Positions 1 to 12,905 of a DNA stretch of 64,000 bases are shown piece by piece; positions within the stretch are counted from its first letter, which is position 1; each line of letters opens with the position of its first letter. This stretch comes from Nephrocerus scutellatus. Taxonomy: Eukaryota > Arthropoda > Insecta > Diptera > Pipunculidae. Both the position numbers and the translations under genes were made by a program. The stretch covers positions 139,530,277 through 139,594,276 of the forward strand of contig OX352761.1 in assembly GCA_947095585.1 (NCBI GenBank). The letters run 5' to 3'. Under the pieces are notes generated by a model that saw nothing but the letters and a program-made list of their open reading frames with translations, ran no database searches and was not told where the DNA came from.

Positions 1-55
1 AAATAGCGTATATTACTCGCAGAAAAGTGCTCATCGTGCTCGTTAAATTGCTAAC
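1..55 (-). repeat. Dispersed repeat fragment (family shared with 39.6 kb and 59.8 kb)
   Basis: Reverse complement of the ACGAGC...GCACTTTTCTGCGAGTAAT...ACGCTATTT block that also occurs at 39600-39845 and 59800-60030. Confidence 0.75.
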
Positions 56-1257
56 TAACTCTAACTCTCCACTTTCCTCGCTCGTTATATTTTATGCTTT
101 AAAAACTGTCAAAATTAGTTTGATAATTGCGAAAATACCTCAAAAACAGTCACCCATCAGAGGAGCCAATCGATTTCTCCATCCATTTAGAAACTTAAAC
201 CAAAATGCAATAGTTTTTCAATTTCAATTTCGAGTAAATTTTGTTCGGTGTCGATCGTACACCATTTCGAGAAAAAAAAGAACATCCGACCCCTAACCAC
301 TTGATCCCAATCAAACATCACTAATACGCCCCAGTAAACTAAGCCCATTGCAGAAGAACAGAAAGTGACTTTTAAAACTCACATTCTTTCACTTTGCAAT
401 TTAGAAACTATACTGCAGCTATCAAACAATGTTTTCAAATGTTTGTGTGTGTGTATGTGTGTTGGTATATGGTATATATTGGCAAAGCTTAGTGTTTGTA
501 AAACAGGTAAAACATGGCAGGTATATTTTCGCCTACGCCGGTGTGTTCAATTATTGATTCGACGGCACAAAGACGAACAGATGTTGCAATAAGTAGACGA
601 CCTTAGGTAAAATGAAATAAAAAGTAAAGTGCAGTGCAATTACTTCATTCTTGTATACGGCGGCACTGGCATTCGTCCATTCTTTACTTTCAAAGGTACA
701 TTACGTTCTCAACTCAATATTGGCTACCAACAATAGACACAACAACAAACCAAACGACGACATGCTACGTGCAATTACAATCCCATCTGCTTTAAATTAT
801 TATTTTCTACTCTAATTAAATAGCCCAGTTTAGTTCATAGTCAGTTAGGTTGGGATTGCAGGCGACTGAACTGTTCGTAGTAGTACGTCTCCTCTGCACC
901 TACTGCACATCAGCGAAGCGGTAATTTCCAACAAATTTGAAATAAAAGGAAAATAATCACTGAGGAAGGAATAACAAAAAATTTAAGTGAGGATGAAGAA
1001 GAGAACGTGAAAAATTTGTAATTTTGTTCTTTAAAATGAAAGGGGTGGTTCAATCTGGATGGACCCGATCGAAGAGTTGAAACTAATTTACACTTTAATG
1101 CACAGTATAAGGTTAAACTTTATTTTAAATAACAACTGCCATGGAAGTTGAAGAAAATCGTAAAAATTCAAGCATTTCACAGTCAGTTGTGACACCCGCT
1201 CAACCAAATCGAGGTTTGATGTGCACTGAGAATTGTTTTTTGGCAACCGCTTGCCAA
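56..1257. other. No gene recognised
   Basis: AT-rich sequence with a short (GT)n run near 440-463. Short frames here have no coding character. Confidence 0.6.
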
Positions 1258-1507
1258 TTTTGACATTACATTGGCAATTTTTAAAGGCTTAGTCATATCA
1301 GAAGGACTGACCGCGTGCACAGCATTGTTTCTGGAATTGAAAGTTCAGTAGTTCTCAACGGATTCTCCTATCGATCTTTTCCAACAAAATATAACAGCAA
1401 AGCAGCTGGAGCAAAAGAGACAAAAGTTTTGACATTACATTGGCAATTTTTAACATTCTATTAAAAGCTTACTTAATCATATAAGGAAGACTGACCGCGT
1501 GCACAGA
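1258..1507. repeat. Imperfect direct repeat, two units about 170 bp apart
   Basis: Both units carry ttgacattacattggcaat followed by ...ctgaccgcgtgcacag (1258-1325 and 1429-1507). The second runs directly into the retrotransposon tail, so a local duplication at its 5' truncation point is likely. Confidence 0.7.
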
Positions 1508-1903
1508 AAAAAGCATTCTGACCTCTTAGCCGCGTTCGAGAAAAAAGTCTTACGGAGAATTGTTAGCCCAGTATGTGAGGAAGGACGATTCCGGAGACTC
1601 TATAATGATGAGATCTACGAGCGTTACCGCGATGTCGTCATCGTGAAGAGAATTAAGCTCATTAGGCTCCGGTGGGCAGGACACCTAGCTCGCATGAGCG
1701 AAAAGGATCCTGCTCGTCATTTGCCGTAGGATTTATGGAACGAGACAGCGATGCCGGCCAAGCCTATGCTGTAAGAATGGCGTAGACCAGGACGCCCAGA
1801 GTTTAGGGATGCCAAACTGGAAGACATTGGCTCGAAATCGAGACCGGTGGAGAGATTTTTTGCGGGAGGCCAGAACCGGACAATGGTTGTAGAGCCAAAT
1901 ATA

Positions 1904-1955
<52 letters not shown>
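1495..1955 (+). mobile_element. 3' end of a non-LTR retrotransposon (GAT-tailed family), copy 1
   Basis: Translates to the typical post-RT end: KKVLRRI..PVCEEG, then RLRWAGHLARMSEKDPARH, then (after a stop) GRPEFRDAKLEDI. It ends in a (GAT)n microsatellite at 1904-1955, the usual simple-repeat tail of this type. 5'-truncated and dead. Copies 2 and 3 lie at 25980 and 59375. Confidence 0.85.
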
Positions 1956-1956
<1 letters not shown>

Positions 1957-2905
1957 ACAGGCACCATCACTAAAATTAACTTTGAAAATGGGATTTTCCT
2001 ACAATCAGAGTCAATGATAAAAATAATAAATTACCAGAGAAGATTCTCAATAAGAATACCAAAACGAAATCCACTTGAAAATATCATAAATAACCTTCCG
2101 CATCATGCATCTATCTATACACAGGTGGATCTAAAAACAATACAGGAACAGAAGCAGGCGTATTCGGACCCAGAACCAGACTACGAATAGCCCTGGTCCA
2201 ACCTTTCCAGGCAGAAACAACCGCAATAGAAGCCTGAACATTAGAATGTATCAAAAGAATATAGGGAAGAATCGCTATCTACATGATCTCCGGCTAGCAC
2301 TAACGGGCCTAGTTTTCAATTCCAGAACAACATGGAGCTGCTACTGTCACCTTAACGAACTGGCCGAAACTAACAAGATCACCCTAATGCAGTCTCCCGG
2401 TCATTCAGGCAAAGGGAACGAGGCAGCAGACCTCTGTGCAAGAGAAGGCGCAAAAGGAGTTTTCACTGATTTCGACCAAAGCATTGCCTATTCCAAAAGC
2501 CACCTCAAGAAGAAGATAAATTTGTATATTATCCAAACCATCGAAGCGGAATGGGAATCATCGACTGGAATGAGGCAAACAAAAAAGCTTCTCAAATATG
2601 TACAACAAAAAACACACACATAAACAGGGCAAACAAGTTCAACCTCCATTAGGATCCCTTGTCTGGTACATGACGGGACATTCCGGAGCAATTTAATAAA
2701 AATTAGTAAATCCCAAACGGTCCGATGCGGTTTCTACAACGGGGCAAAACCTCAAGTTACACAAGTTCCATGGCAGAATGCCACACCGGTCAACCGAAAG
2801 AAACTAATCAACTACATTATGTGGTAAATATCTGGGATGCACTATAGATCTTAAAGTCACAGTGCCCAAGGCTTCTCAACCCACCAACAATAATAATAAT
2901 AAAAA
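1956..2905 (+). mobile_element. Non-LTR retrotransposon relic with RNase H (AAT-tailed family), copy 1
   Basis: Broken frames read YTGGSKNNTGTEAGVFGP, FQAETTAIEA and ITLMQSPGHSGKGNEAADLCA: the GSK...Ag and GH...GNE.AD signatures of a retroelement RNase H. The 3' end ...gatcttaaagtcacagtg...aataataataat matches copy 2 at 11840-12900 in inverse orientation. Confidence 0.82.
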
Positions 2906-4204
2906 TAAACTGATTCTACTGTAAGGTATAAACATGATGGTTACAATTTTATTTTATTTTCTATTCTTGCTGATAATTGATCTTAAATCTTTTTGCAGTT
3001 TGTTTACTCACACAGAATACTAACAGTTTAAACCCAAGATTAAATTAAACTTCATTTAAGCGTTTAAGCGGTTAACACAAAAACACGTTAAGAGCAAAAA
3101 TCTTAAAGAGAGTTTAAACTCACACTCGTTTTGTTTTTAATTTGATTTCTTAAACGGATTCAGTAGCAAAATTCTACGTATAGTTTCGGCTTGTTAGGAT
3201 ATATGGGTAGCAGACACTCAGATACAATTTATCGCCCTAAACAAAATCATAGAAAGATTCAGTTGCAAAGATTGTTGTTTCCAATGACGAACATCATCAT
3301 TCAACTACCGGAGGCTACCGACTGTAGCTATCTTTGGATGAATAGAAGTTAGTTACACAGGTCAAAACCGCCGCTCAGTCTGTAATTCATTCATTCATTC
3401 AATCATCATCATCATCATCACGTCGGGAGATCAAAACGAGAAGCAGAGCGAAGAGTGAGCTGATATCGTTTTGAGTTGAGTTCAATGGGGATGGATGGAT
3501 GCAGAAAATGTGGAAGAAGACGACTTTAGATACATAATTGGTAAACGAGAGCCAGCAAAAATGAAGAAATAATTGAATAATCAATAACGTACGCGATGGG
3601 TGAATTGGTATTTGATTAGCAGCGCCTCGCAATTGAATAAGTTTGCTGGCGAACCGATGGATGTTATTCCAGTTGGGAGCGAGGAGCAATAACTGTGTCT
3701 TGTTTTCCAACCAAATTAGTAGATTTCAGTGCCTAGAAGGAAGAAAGCACACAGCGGGCGTCGATGGCTCACTCACTCCCTTGCTCGCAGTTCATTAGGC
3801 TGATTCAACAAACTTATTCCAATCGGGTCAGATCGACAACTGGCAATGACTGGCACGTTGGCAGAGTTGGCGAAAAAGGACAAACCGATGTATAAATATT
3901 GATTTAATCAGTGTGTAACAGCTGGACGTGGACTTGATTGCGCGAAAGGTCAAAAGTAAATTTCTCGATATTCCGTCAACCAAAAATCTTCCAAACAATT
4001 TTAAGGCAGCTCTACATAATAACAAGTCAACAATACTCGCCTCATACATTTCGTTAAGCAGAATTTTAATACTTCTGAGTAATATATACTCTATCCTAAT
4101 TCTATATTCTCTATGTAAATATTATGACATAATTTATTTAGAGATAGGCATATTTCATTTGTGTTTTGCAAGATAACAGAAACAAATTGAAACTATTGTC
4201 ACCA
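2906..4204. other. No gene recognised
   Basis: Contains a short (ATC)n run at 3402-3420. No protein family recognised on either strand. Confidence 0.6.
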
Positions 4205-4265
4205 GATTCTTTCGGTGGAAGAATCAATAAAACAGCGACAAGCAGAAAACGTTCCTGTGATTTCG
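4205..4265 (-). mobile_element. Short fragment of a Jockey-like element
   Basis: The segment aaaacagcgacaagcag..aacgttcctg matches 50770-50800, within the minus-strand LINE at 50464-50990. Confidence 0.6.
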
Positions 4266-5099
4266 CAATGATTGGGTAATAGGATTTTCAGCATAGGTAA
4301 GCGAAAATCACTCGAACCTGTGGAAACAACTTGTATTCAAATTATTGTTAATAACAATTGCAAAATAAAGATTTTATGCGCGATTACAATTTGTTTTATT
4401 TTTTGTTACTTTTTCGGTTTGGCTTTTTTTTCTTCTTACAATTCTTTCCATATGTACCATACCGAACGTGTAAAGTTTATGCCTCAAAGCCATGGGGAAT
4501 TGACGTCACGCTCGACGGCAGGGGAACAAATTATTTCCATTAAAGTTTATTCTAAAAATGGAATAAAGTGCAGTGAAGGGGTGAAGGTTTTTTTGTAGCG
4601 AGAATGCTTTATCATAAAGTCGTTGAAAATGACACAATAGCCGCCGCTAATGACGATGTGAACAAAATTAACAACATTGTGCTAAGTAATCCAACTGTGC
4701 TGTGCTACTGTAAAATCTGGAACGATTCATTTGAAGTAATATTAACTAAGATCTGAGCATAAAGCGAGTATAGTAGTGAGAGTATGCCGATCGCTGGTGA
4801 TTTATTCGTTTTATATCAACCCATAGTCTAACACATTATCACAACGGCAGAATAAGAAACGGTTTACTCCAAAGGGAGGACCGCTAAATAGCATAATATA
4901 AGGAGTGGCTTAAAGGCGAAAGCCAGGTAAGCCCGGGGCTCAATCCCCAACTCCAACCACGACTTCATGTCACTTCGATAACGCATCAGTTTATAAAGGG
5001 CGGCCAATCTACTGGTTTTTTTCCAATCAGAGTCTATGGCAACTTTTTTTGAACGATTTGCTTGAAATTTTGACAGATCGTCAGTCTGATATTCCGCGG
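4266..5099. other. No gene recognised
   Basis: The frame at 4272-4598 has a hydrophobic run but no family resemblance and no supporting splice sites. Confidence 0.55.
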
Positions 5100-5560
5100 T
5101 ACGAAACAATCATGTTTTTGCCTGATGAGCGCTTCGAAATATTGAAAACTTATTTTCAAAGCAGGTGTTGTATAGCCGAAATCGTGTGAATTTGGAAAAT
5201 AAATATGGAAAAGAAATATATCGTTAAAGAGCGCCAAGCCTAGCTGCTGTAGTCAAATTGGTGAAGAAAAGGTTGCTATTGGATAACAGAAGGGGTCCTT
5301 GAGCTCGGGCAGGTCACACGACCGAGAATATTGCATAGTGTGGGACAGAACCCGTCGACCTCACCTCGACGCCAATCGCAGCAGCTGGCCATTAGTCGCA
5401 GGCCTCTGAGCAGAATACTGCACAAAGACCTCGGATTATTCGCCTACAAGGTCCAGATGACTCAGGAGTTGAAAACAAATGTTAATGTCAACATGTCAGT
5501 AATACTAGAAATAATACTGTCAGTTTTCTTGATGCAAATGCTATTGCAGTAAAATTTCTA
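5100..5560 (+). mobile_element. N-terminal relic of a DUF4817/DDE-type transposase
   Basis: Reads PSTSPRRQSQQLAISRRPLSRILHKDLG...AYKVQMTQELK. This is the helix-turn-helix block of the DNA transposons whose proteins carry DUF4817 and a DDE domain. Upstream frames are broken; the catalytic part is absent. Confidence 0.75.
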
Positions 5561-5669
5561 GAAATTTGCGTTACGCTTGGCCGAAATTTCTAAAGGTTTG
5601 CGTTACACTTGGACGACAGAAGAGAACACTTAAAACTAAAGAAACTGTGCAAGTACAAAAGTGGATCTA

Positions 5670-5762
5670 TCCCACTGATTATTCAATACTCGGAGAGGTA
5701 CAGGTGAAAGCAATGCACAATCTGGAAGCGTAGAACTGTAGCTGTAAAATGCGGAGCAGTTA
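5670..5762 (-). mobile_element. Short Jockey-like LINE fragment
   Basis: Shares aatactcggag..tacaggtg..agca..gcacaatctggaagcgt with 32095-32150, the upstream edge of the minus-strand LINE there. Confidence 0.6.
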
Positions 5763-6870
5763 GATTGGACTTGTCGTTAGAACTAACAGTACGTAGAACT
5801 GACGATGTTTTACGAATGAAAAAAAAAACATTCTTTAATAGAACTACACCTTCTCATAATCGGTTACACAAAAACCGCCAACACATTTCCAATATCAATC
5901 ATAAATGTTCGTCTTGTCACCCAGCATAGTTTAGTGATGACAAAGATAAAGAGAGTCAACCCTCATCTATGCAATTTTGGTTGTTAGATACTAGTTTACG
6001 TAATTATTGTTTCTTAAGCTTTGAAAGTCATGTTCTTTCTAAGGTGTGTGGGTGTATATTTGCATATGTCCGTACGACAACCAAATAACAAAAAATTTCA
6101 AGAAGAAAAAGAACAAGGACACAATACAGAATTGTTTTTTCGCAGTCAGCCCACTTTCATGGATATATTTACATATCCTTGCATTAAAAGAAAGCAGCAT
6201 ACTTGTTCGCTCGAAAAATAACTCTTGTGCCAAGCAAAAACAACTTTTCTTTTAGTTTGTTCTCCTCTCGTCATCGTTGCTTAGTCAAACCGCACCAAAA
6301 AGTTAATAAAGCTAGAAGTATGGGTACTCTCATCGCTTTGAAACAAAGAACATGAAGCTATTACGAATGCAACAACAAACCAAATAGCAACAAGGGAAAC
6401 AAATCCTTAGCGTCGTAAACGATGCAAACGGAAACACAGTGCAATTTAAAACAACAACAAAAATGAAAAAAAGTTGTATGGACCACGGTCGGCCCAATTA
6501 CAAATGGAAATGCAGATAAATGCGAAAATTGTGTAAAAACGAAACAATTTACCATACAGTGTTGTTGCTGCAATTTAAAAAGAAGATTGTGCATTGCATC
6601 AGGATTCAACTCTAAATGAAAATTGTTTTTGATTGTTTTGTCAAAAGAAGTAGGTGTGACAGTCACATAATTTGTTAATAATTATAACGACAATTTCTAA
6701 CAAGCGACTATAACCAACTTTGCAACTAGGAAGTGCCTAATTTGACCAACTTTCTAACTTTCTAACCGTTGAAAAAATATAAATCTCTGTGCAGTTCAAC
6801 AATACAGACGAAACGAGTGTGTCCTCAGCCCCTAATCTGTATTATTTAATTTAATATTAATAAATATCGC
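5763..6870. other. No gene recognised
   Basis: AT-rich. Short frames on both strands overlap each other and show no conserved family. Confidence 0.55.
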
Positions 6871-7370
6871 AATCCATTGAGGCGTGCACTAATTAACACA
6901 AAAAATAACCCACTATATAACTCCACACCTCTGTCTTATTAAAGCTATTCATCTCAGCGACCGCGAATACTATGGATTCGACACTAATAACAATATCGAC
7001 CACGCCCTCGCAAAAAAAAATCCCAAGACCTCAAAAACATAAAAACCCATGTTATAAATATATTTTTCAATAAAGACCTAAATATGTATACGACACGACA
7101 CCACACCCCGTCGACCAACCTCTGTCCTACCAGCGCTATTCATCTCAGCGGTCCTGAAAACTATGGGTTCGACACCAATATCAATATCGATCTCGTCTTA
7201 CAAAAAAAAATCCCCAAGAACTCCCAAAACGGTTAGAACGTGCGCTAATTGAAAAAAACAAACACCATACACCATACACCAAACCAGACACCAGACCTCT
7301 TAGATCGACCTGAGTCTTACTAACACTAATCATCCCAGCGACCCCGAAAGCTGTGCACTAATATTATGTC
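6871..7370 (+). repeat. Three diverged tandem units, period about 190 bp
   Basis: The core ct.tGTC.TA....CTATTCATCTCAGCG recurs near 6929, 7120 and 7309, each followed by a degenerate ctatgg.ttcgacac..ata and an A-run. The third unit is shorter. Satellite-like or the inside of a larger element. Confidence 0.75.
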
Positions 7371-7399
7371 TCTTCTCAATACTCAATTGCTGGGTAGAG

Positions 7400-7740
7400 T
7401 TAACATTTCTATCTCGTGTTTCAATTTAATGTTCCATTTGCAAACTGTACCCCGGGTACGGTTTGATTTTATGTTCCAATTGCAGAGTTTTGTAACCGAC
7501 AGTGTAACTTATCTACCCGTCGGCAATCGACGGATAAGGTCTCGTTTACTCAGCAAATTAACAAAGAGAGAGCAAGCAAATTAATCTCTCAAGAGATTTT
7601 ATGTAAACTAGAAATGTCAAATTTGGTTTCGGTTTAGAGTTCCATTTGCACAGCGTTCACCATGAAAACCACGAAACCTGTGACTTTGGCAGCTTATCCG
7701 TAGTTATGGTTTCGGGTACGGTTTGTGCAATTCGAAAGAT
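7400..7740 (+). repeat. Dispersed repeat (GGTACGGTTTG family), copy 1
   Basis: Shares GTTCCATTTGCAAACTGTA, a gggtacggtttg block, acccgtcg..aatcgacgg and a terminal ggtacggtttgt with the inverse copy at 38225-38590. MITE-like; no coding capacity. Confidence 0.7.
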
Positions 7741-8599
7741 ACAAAGATTTGTATGGTGTGATGCAAGCGTTGCGGACAGCGCACATGCTGTGAAAATTTC
7801 ACATATTTCCAAGATTAAATCTTGATTCTACAGCTAACACACCATTCATATGTTTGACAGCTTCGCAAACGGGACTGTAATGTGTCAAAATTCACTTTTG
7901 ATTTGACGAACAGAATAAAAATCAACTAAAAATGTACTGCGCTGCCACTTCCCCTGTAGAAGAAATGTCAAAAAACATTAAAAAGTGATTGGTACAAAAA
8001 AAACATCACAAAAACGAAGTGACAGATAAGTGCGTTTAGCAATTAACTGTACTACACATCAGGAGAGCTGGAGCTGAGAACCAGAAAAGTATCAATTGCT
8101 AAGTTCTTCACTTCCATCTTTTGAAGTTCAACCCCTAAATATTGGAATTGTAAATTAAAGCAACACATTCCTTTAACCTAATTGTTATTTGAAACTACGC
8201 AAAACTAATTTCCTAAGCTCCACCACTCAGGTGGACTACTGTAGTGTTTGTGGTTAGTAATATTGTAACAGAGTCATGAAGAAGGAAGCACTTTCATCTT
8301 ATCGTTTCCAAATGACTCTTGGGGTTGGAGGTGTGAGGTGTAAAGTATGAATGCTGTGCAGTGCTGTCGAAGTGAGAACGTCGGAGTATTGTACTACTTT
8401 CGACTAGCCTGTACTCCGCTAATTCATTTTGTACTCCTCAAAATTACTTTTCAAAATTTCTATTTAATATTTTAATTGTTTTTATGATGCGTAAAAGTTA
8501 TAAAATATTTTATATATTGTGTTTTGTTAGCAGAAACTGTAACTGAACTATAATTCAAGGCAGCATTCAGCAAGTCTGAACTTGGCAATAGCAACACGA
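7741..8599. other. No gene recognised
   Basis: AT-rich DNA; nothing recognisable on either strand. Confidence 0.55.
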
Positions 8600-9135
8600 T
8601 TTATTTAAACTTTTATAGGGTTTTTCAATAAGGGCGCCGCATATTCTCTTTTTAACAAAAAGAGTTATGTGTAAGATATATAAGAAGATATTCAGCTGAT
8701 TTTTATTTTATATAAATGCTCAATATATACCATTAATACAGGATCATTTAAATATGCTCACGGAAATTCCACGAGTGAATTCGCTACATCAAATTTTTTA
8801 TTACTTTTTTGCATAAATCGCCAGATATTTCTGCAATTTTGGGTTCGATGTTAGGTCTGAGAGCTTCTAAAGAAAAAAAGTGTAAAGGCGTTAAATCCCA
8901 TGACTGGTCCATTTCTGGAGACAACGCGTTGACCGAGCATCCAATTTAACCCACAACACACCAGTGAGCACATCGCGGTAGCGGTTTCCATTAACCATAA
9001 CGGATTGAATATGGATCAACAATGCCTTCAGAAAGAAATTCACACCAAACCGTTCATTTTTGCGGATGTAATGCCGTTTCGTGAATGACCTTAATCGCTG
9101 AGAATAATCAGTGTTTAGCGCAGGTAAAGTTGTCG
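8600..9135 (-). mobile_element. C-terminal relic of a DDE transposase DNA transposon
   Basis: On the minus strand broken frames read ...GIVDPYSI, VMVNGNRYRDVLTGVLWVKLD and near the end CGALIEKP, as expected for transposases with GxxGPYFF...VTVNGxRY and the short ...GALIEKP ending. The outer edge agggtttttcaataagggcg resembles the element terminus. Many stops. Confidence 0.6.
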
Positions 9136-10892
9136 CAACGCTAACTTTGATAAATTGGATAATTTTTAAACGTTGTTGAATTGTTGAATGTATTGTTTCA
9201 CGATTAAGTGGTACACACTGACGAGTTAAAACGTCAAAATAAAACCAGATTAAACTTTACGACATATACAAAAAATTGATTGTTTTAGGCCGATTTTATT
9301 CCTACGAGGCAAACCTTAAAAAATTATAATCACCTCACCACCTACCAAAAAAATAGAAACTGCAATGTGGAACTATCTCAAAATTAGCATAACATAATTA
9401 GTTAAAAAATATCCTTTTTAATTCCAAACTCTGAAAACAACATGTAACGTTCTTATTTTATACTAGCTGTGTCTTAATTTTAATATTTTATCAATAGTGT
9501 TGTAAAGACTCGTCCATAGAGGTTATTGAGATTATAAATGGATAACAACTGGTAATGCAATTACGATGAAAATTCTGATTGAAATACCGCAATCGATTCG
9601 TCTTTAGCGATCAAAATGCCATCAAAAACAGTGATGGTAAGCTAATAATAAAATAAAAAATCGGCGAATTGTTCAACGTTCCGTCGTCATTAATGTCCAT
9701 CCGCATTGTCTAATATAAATAAGATTTCTTGTAGTACTTTTTACGTTCGACTTGCAAATAAAATCCAGATCCAGTTCCAGACTGTAAAACCAGACACACA
9801 AATACTGCAAGCAAATTCCCTGTCGCGTTTGACTTATAAAAATTTGCACATTAATAAGAAGCTCACGTAGTTGTCTGTTTGAAACAGCGGCCGACCTTCG
9901 AACAATTCAATTCACTACATGCGAAAGTACGAGCACAATTACAAGTACATATAGCGCATTTGTATTCCGATGAAAAGATCGAACATTCAGTTCCTTTCCA
10001 GTAGGCATAGAATGCTAGATTTTAGTTGGCTACGGCTACAGCTGCTTCTGCTAACGTGCTAACAAACCATGAAACGCCATCAACGAGCGTTGCTGCAACT
10101 TTGCAATTAAGATGCGAATGTAAACAATATAATGTATCTCGATTTATTGCCACAATCAATTAAATTGTTCATCGTTTAAAATCGAGGGTCGTGCGGGGTG
10201 CTGTGCAATAATGCTCTGGAGATGGTGATGGTGCGAATGTAAATAGATTTTTTTTTCAAGCAAAGGAATCGCCATGAGATGATGATGATGATGATGGGGC
10301 GACGACTACAGCTACAGAGCAGGCGAATAATTATGACTAATGTGGAAGATGTTATACAATGTGGAGGTGGATGGGGATGTTATACAATATATAACACGAG
10401 TATAATGAATTTCATGTCGAGAAAAGCGTTCGATCGATACAAAATGGTGACGGGTGTCGCCAGGAAATCCGGAAATAGGCGCCGGCAATTATAGGTAAGG
10501 TAGGTTCGTCTATATTTTTATATTTGCTATTTTTGCTGAAACTAACTTTATCGCACTTTACTTTGTTTTCATTTTTCTTGGGCAAATACAGATTACAGGA
10601 TATTCGAGTAGATACTCCTAGGTACACACTGTCTATTGAAAGGTCATCTTAACATATTATTAGATACTGACGTGACCTTAAGTATTATTGTTGTTGAATA
10701 AACAGTATTTTCCATTTAATAAAATGAGAATGAATATGTAAAAGCAATCTATGTACGTACAATGGCCGGAAAGTGTTAAGCTTATCTGGTATTGATTTTG
10801 AAATGAAGAATCTGTGCAACATAGGTTGTTGTGCTGTTTTTCTTTTTTTTTCTTTGAAAAAGTTTTGAAATAAAACAAGAACCACTATATTC
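9136..10892. other. No gene recognised
   Basis: Contains a (GAT)n run at 10279-10296. Several frames here are low-complexity only. Confidence 0.55.
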
Positions 10893-10980
10893 TAATCTGG
10901 GAGGGGTCGGACACTTTGCTCAGGAGTATCCTGTACAAATCTGGGAGGAGTCGGACACCTTTGGTCAGGAGGCACGGCTC
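10893..10980. repeat. 44-bp direct repeat, two copies
   Basis: aatctgggagGgGTCGGACAC..TTgGTCAGGAG occurs at about 10893 and 10937, head to tail. The second copy is followed by a local cacggctcctg change. Confidence 0.8.
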
Positions 10981-11079
10981 CTGTCTAATAAATTAGTGTA
11001 GAGACCTGAATGAGAGCGCTGGGTAGAGAAATGCCACAGAACAGGTAGTACATATTTATTAATATTAATAAATATCCAG

Positions 11080-11130
11080 CCAGTCCGCCAGCCACGGGCA
11101 AGCTAAGTTAATATAGAGAATTTAAAAAGA
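11080..11130 (+). repeat. Interspersed repeat end (TTAATATAGAGAATTTAAA family)
   Basis: ccacgggca..ctaagttaatatagagaatttaaaaag. Same block at 20735, 27455, 28585 and 15050 (+), and inverted at 35231, 43365 and 62325. See the finding on this family. Confidence 0.7.
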
Positions 11131-11510
11131 AAACAAGATGAGCTGTTGGATCAACTCGACGACGATTTGAAGCTAAAGCCGCCGAATTCATGAAGAAAAA
11201 AGTTTTTCCACCAAGACAATTTACCAACAAACAAATCCGCTGTCCCAATTAAAAAAAAATTATAGGAATCGAGCTACGAATTTGTTACTCATCCGCCTTG
11301 TTCTCCAGAGTTGGCGCTCCCCGACCTTTATCTATTTCCAAACCTGAAGAAATGGCTTGGTGGTAAGATATTTGGGTCAACTGAGGAAGTCATCACTGAA
11401 ACAGAGGCCTATTTTGAGGACTTTCAAAAATCGTGAGGGTATCGAAAGATTGGAATATCGTGTCTTGTATCTAAAAGGATACTTTGTTGAGAAATAAATT
11501 GAATTTCGCC
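11131..11510 (+). mobile_element. mariner-family transposase relic (C-terminal part), copy 1
   Basis: Reads FHQDN, then THPPCSPELALPDLYLFPNLKKWLGGKIFGS then EEVITETEAYF, with stops and a frame change. This is the third catalytic Asp region of a mariner D,D34D enzyme (canonical HPPYSPDLAPSDYxLF). It directly follows an interspersed repeat end. Confidence 0.85.
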
Positions 11511-11839
11511 GAAAAAGTTGTGTTTTTTGGCCTAAGCCGATTACTTTTCAACCTGACAAACAAACTAATTTTGTCCCGTCATGTTACGCTCCAGAGCTCG
11601 CATATATTTTTTGAAAGATTTTATTATTTATTTCTTTCCAACCTGCTCCTTTATCCATTTTTTGGATAGCATTTAGATCAACAACGGTATAAAAAGGACT
11701 TGGACCCATTTTACGCCTATATTACTATTTAATGTTGTGCATTTCTATGTGCACCTTTTCGATCGAATTGATGAAGTTATTTTAAATAATTATTTAATTA
11801 ATAAAATAAAAAACATTTTTTTTTTATTAATTATTATTG

Positions 11840-12905
11840 ATTATTAATATTGTAGGTGGGGCTGTAAAGCCTTGTGCACTGCGACCTTGAGGTCTTTTGT
11901 GGATCCCAGATGTTTTACCACATAATGTGATTGCTCAGTTAATTTGTAAACGCCACCACATCTTCCAATTCGATTGGTTTTGGCATTTGGCCAGAGAACT
12001 GTATGAGCCTTGAAATGTTTTATTATTTTCCGGGTGAGGGCCGCACATATCTGCCGCCTCGCTTCCTGATATGCTTGAGTGTCCGGGAGACCACATTAGA
12101 GTGGTTTTGTTGGTTTTGGCCAGTTCTTTAAAGTGGCAGAAGCAGCTCCAGGTTGTCTTAGTATACAAGACTGGACTTTTTAGCGCTAGCATTGCTGCTT
12201 GACTGTCTGAGATCACATAGATTTCGGTTTGATACATTTTAGTGCACAGGCTTCTATTGCTATGGTTTCCGCCTGAAATACTGTTGGAGATCTGCCTAGC
12301 GGTATTCGCATTTTTGATCCTTCTGTGTACCATATGAATGTGTGTGTGTGTACTTATATTTTCAACTTGATTGCGTTCGGGTATTCTTATCGAGAAACTA
12401 GTTGTTTTTATCAATAAGTCCGATGGTTGGACAGTTTAATTTTCCAATTTTTTGTTGGTATGTCCTGGTCTTTTTAATTTAAGTTGATTTAGCCACGCTT
12501 TTATATGCATGTGCAGGGGTGGGAGCCACACAAGTTTTTCCAGAGCTGCCGTTGGGCAGGTCTTTATTGCACCCATTGCACTTAGACAAATTAGTATTTG
12601 TATTTTGTAGAGTTTTGAGCGTGTCGTTGTTTACTCTATTTTTGGCCTCCAAATCAGAGCCGCGAATGTGATCCTGGGTCTAATGATACTTTGGTATAGC
12701 CATAAGGTAATTTACGGGTTGATTCTTACGTTTTGTTAAACATGCGTTGGCAAGTAAAGGACGCTTTGTTAGTAATATATTATATGTGGGGATTCCATGT
12801 CAGTTTGTTATTAAACACGACTCCTAGGTATTTGGCCTATGGCAACCTCTTTGCACCAATCTTTCACCAGTTTGAGAGCAAATTGCGGCCATTAGTTTCT
12901 CCAGG
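11840..12905 (-). mobile_element. Non-LTR retrotransposon relic: RT thumb plus RNase H (AAT-tailed family), copy 2
   Basis: Reading leftwards: KYLGVVFNNKLTWNPHI (RT thumb), a broken connection, IYVISDSQAAMLALKS and TTLMWSPGHSSISGSEAADMCG (RNase H), then the 3' UTR and an (ATT)n/A-rich tail at 11790-11850. The 3' part matches copy 1 at 1956-2905. Confidence 0.85.

Noticed and set aside
6871..7370. CRISPR-like spaced repeats
   Set aside because: Units are long, diverged and without uniform spacers, and the DNA is animal; a decayed tandem repeat.
10279..10494. Frame beginning with a run of methionines
   Set aside because: The run is a translated (GAT)n microsatellite.
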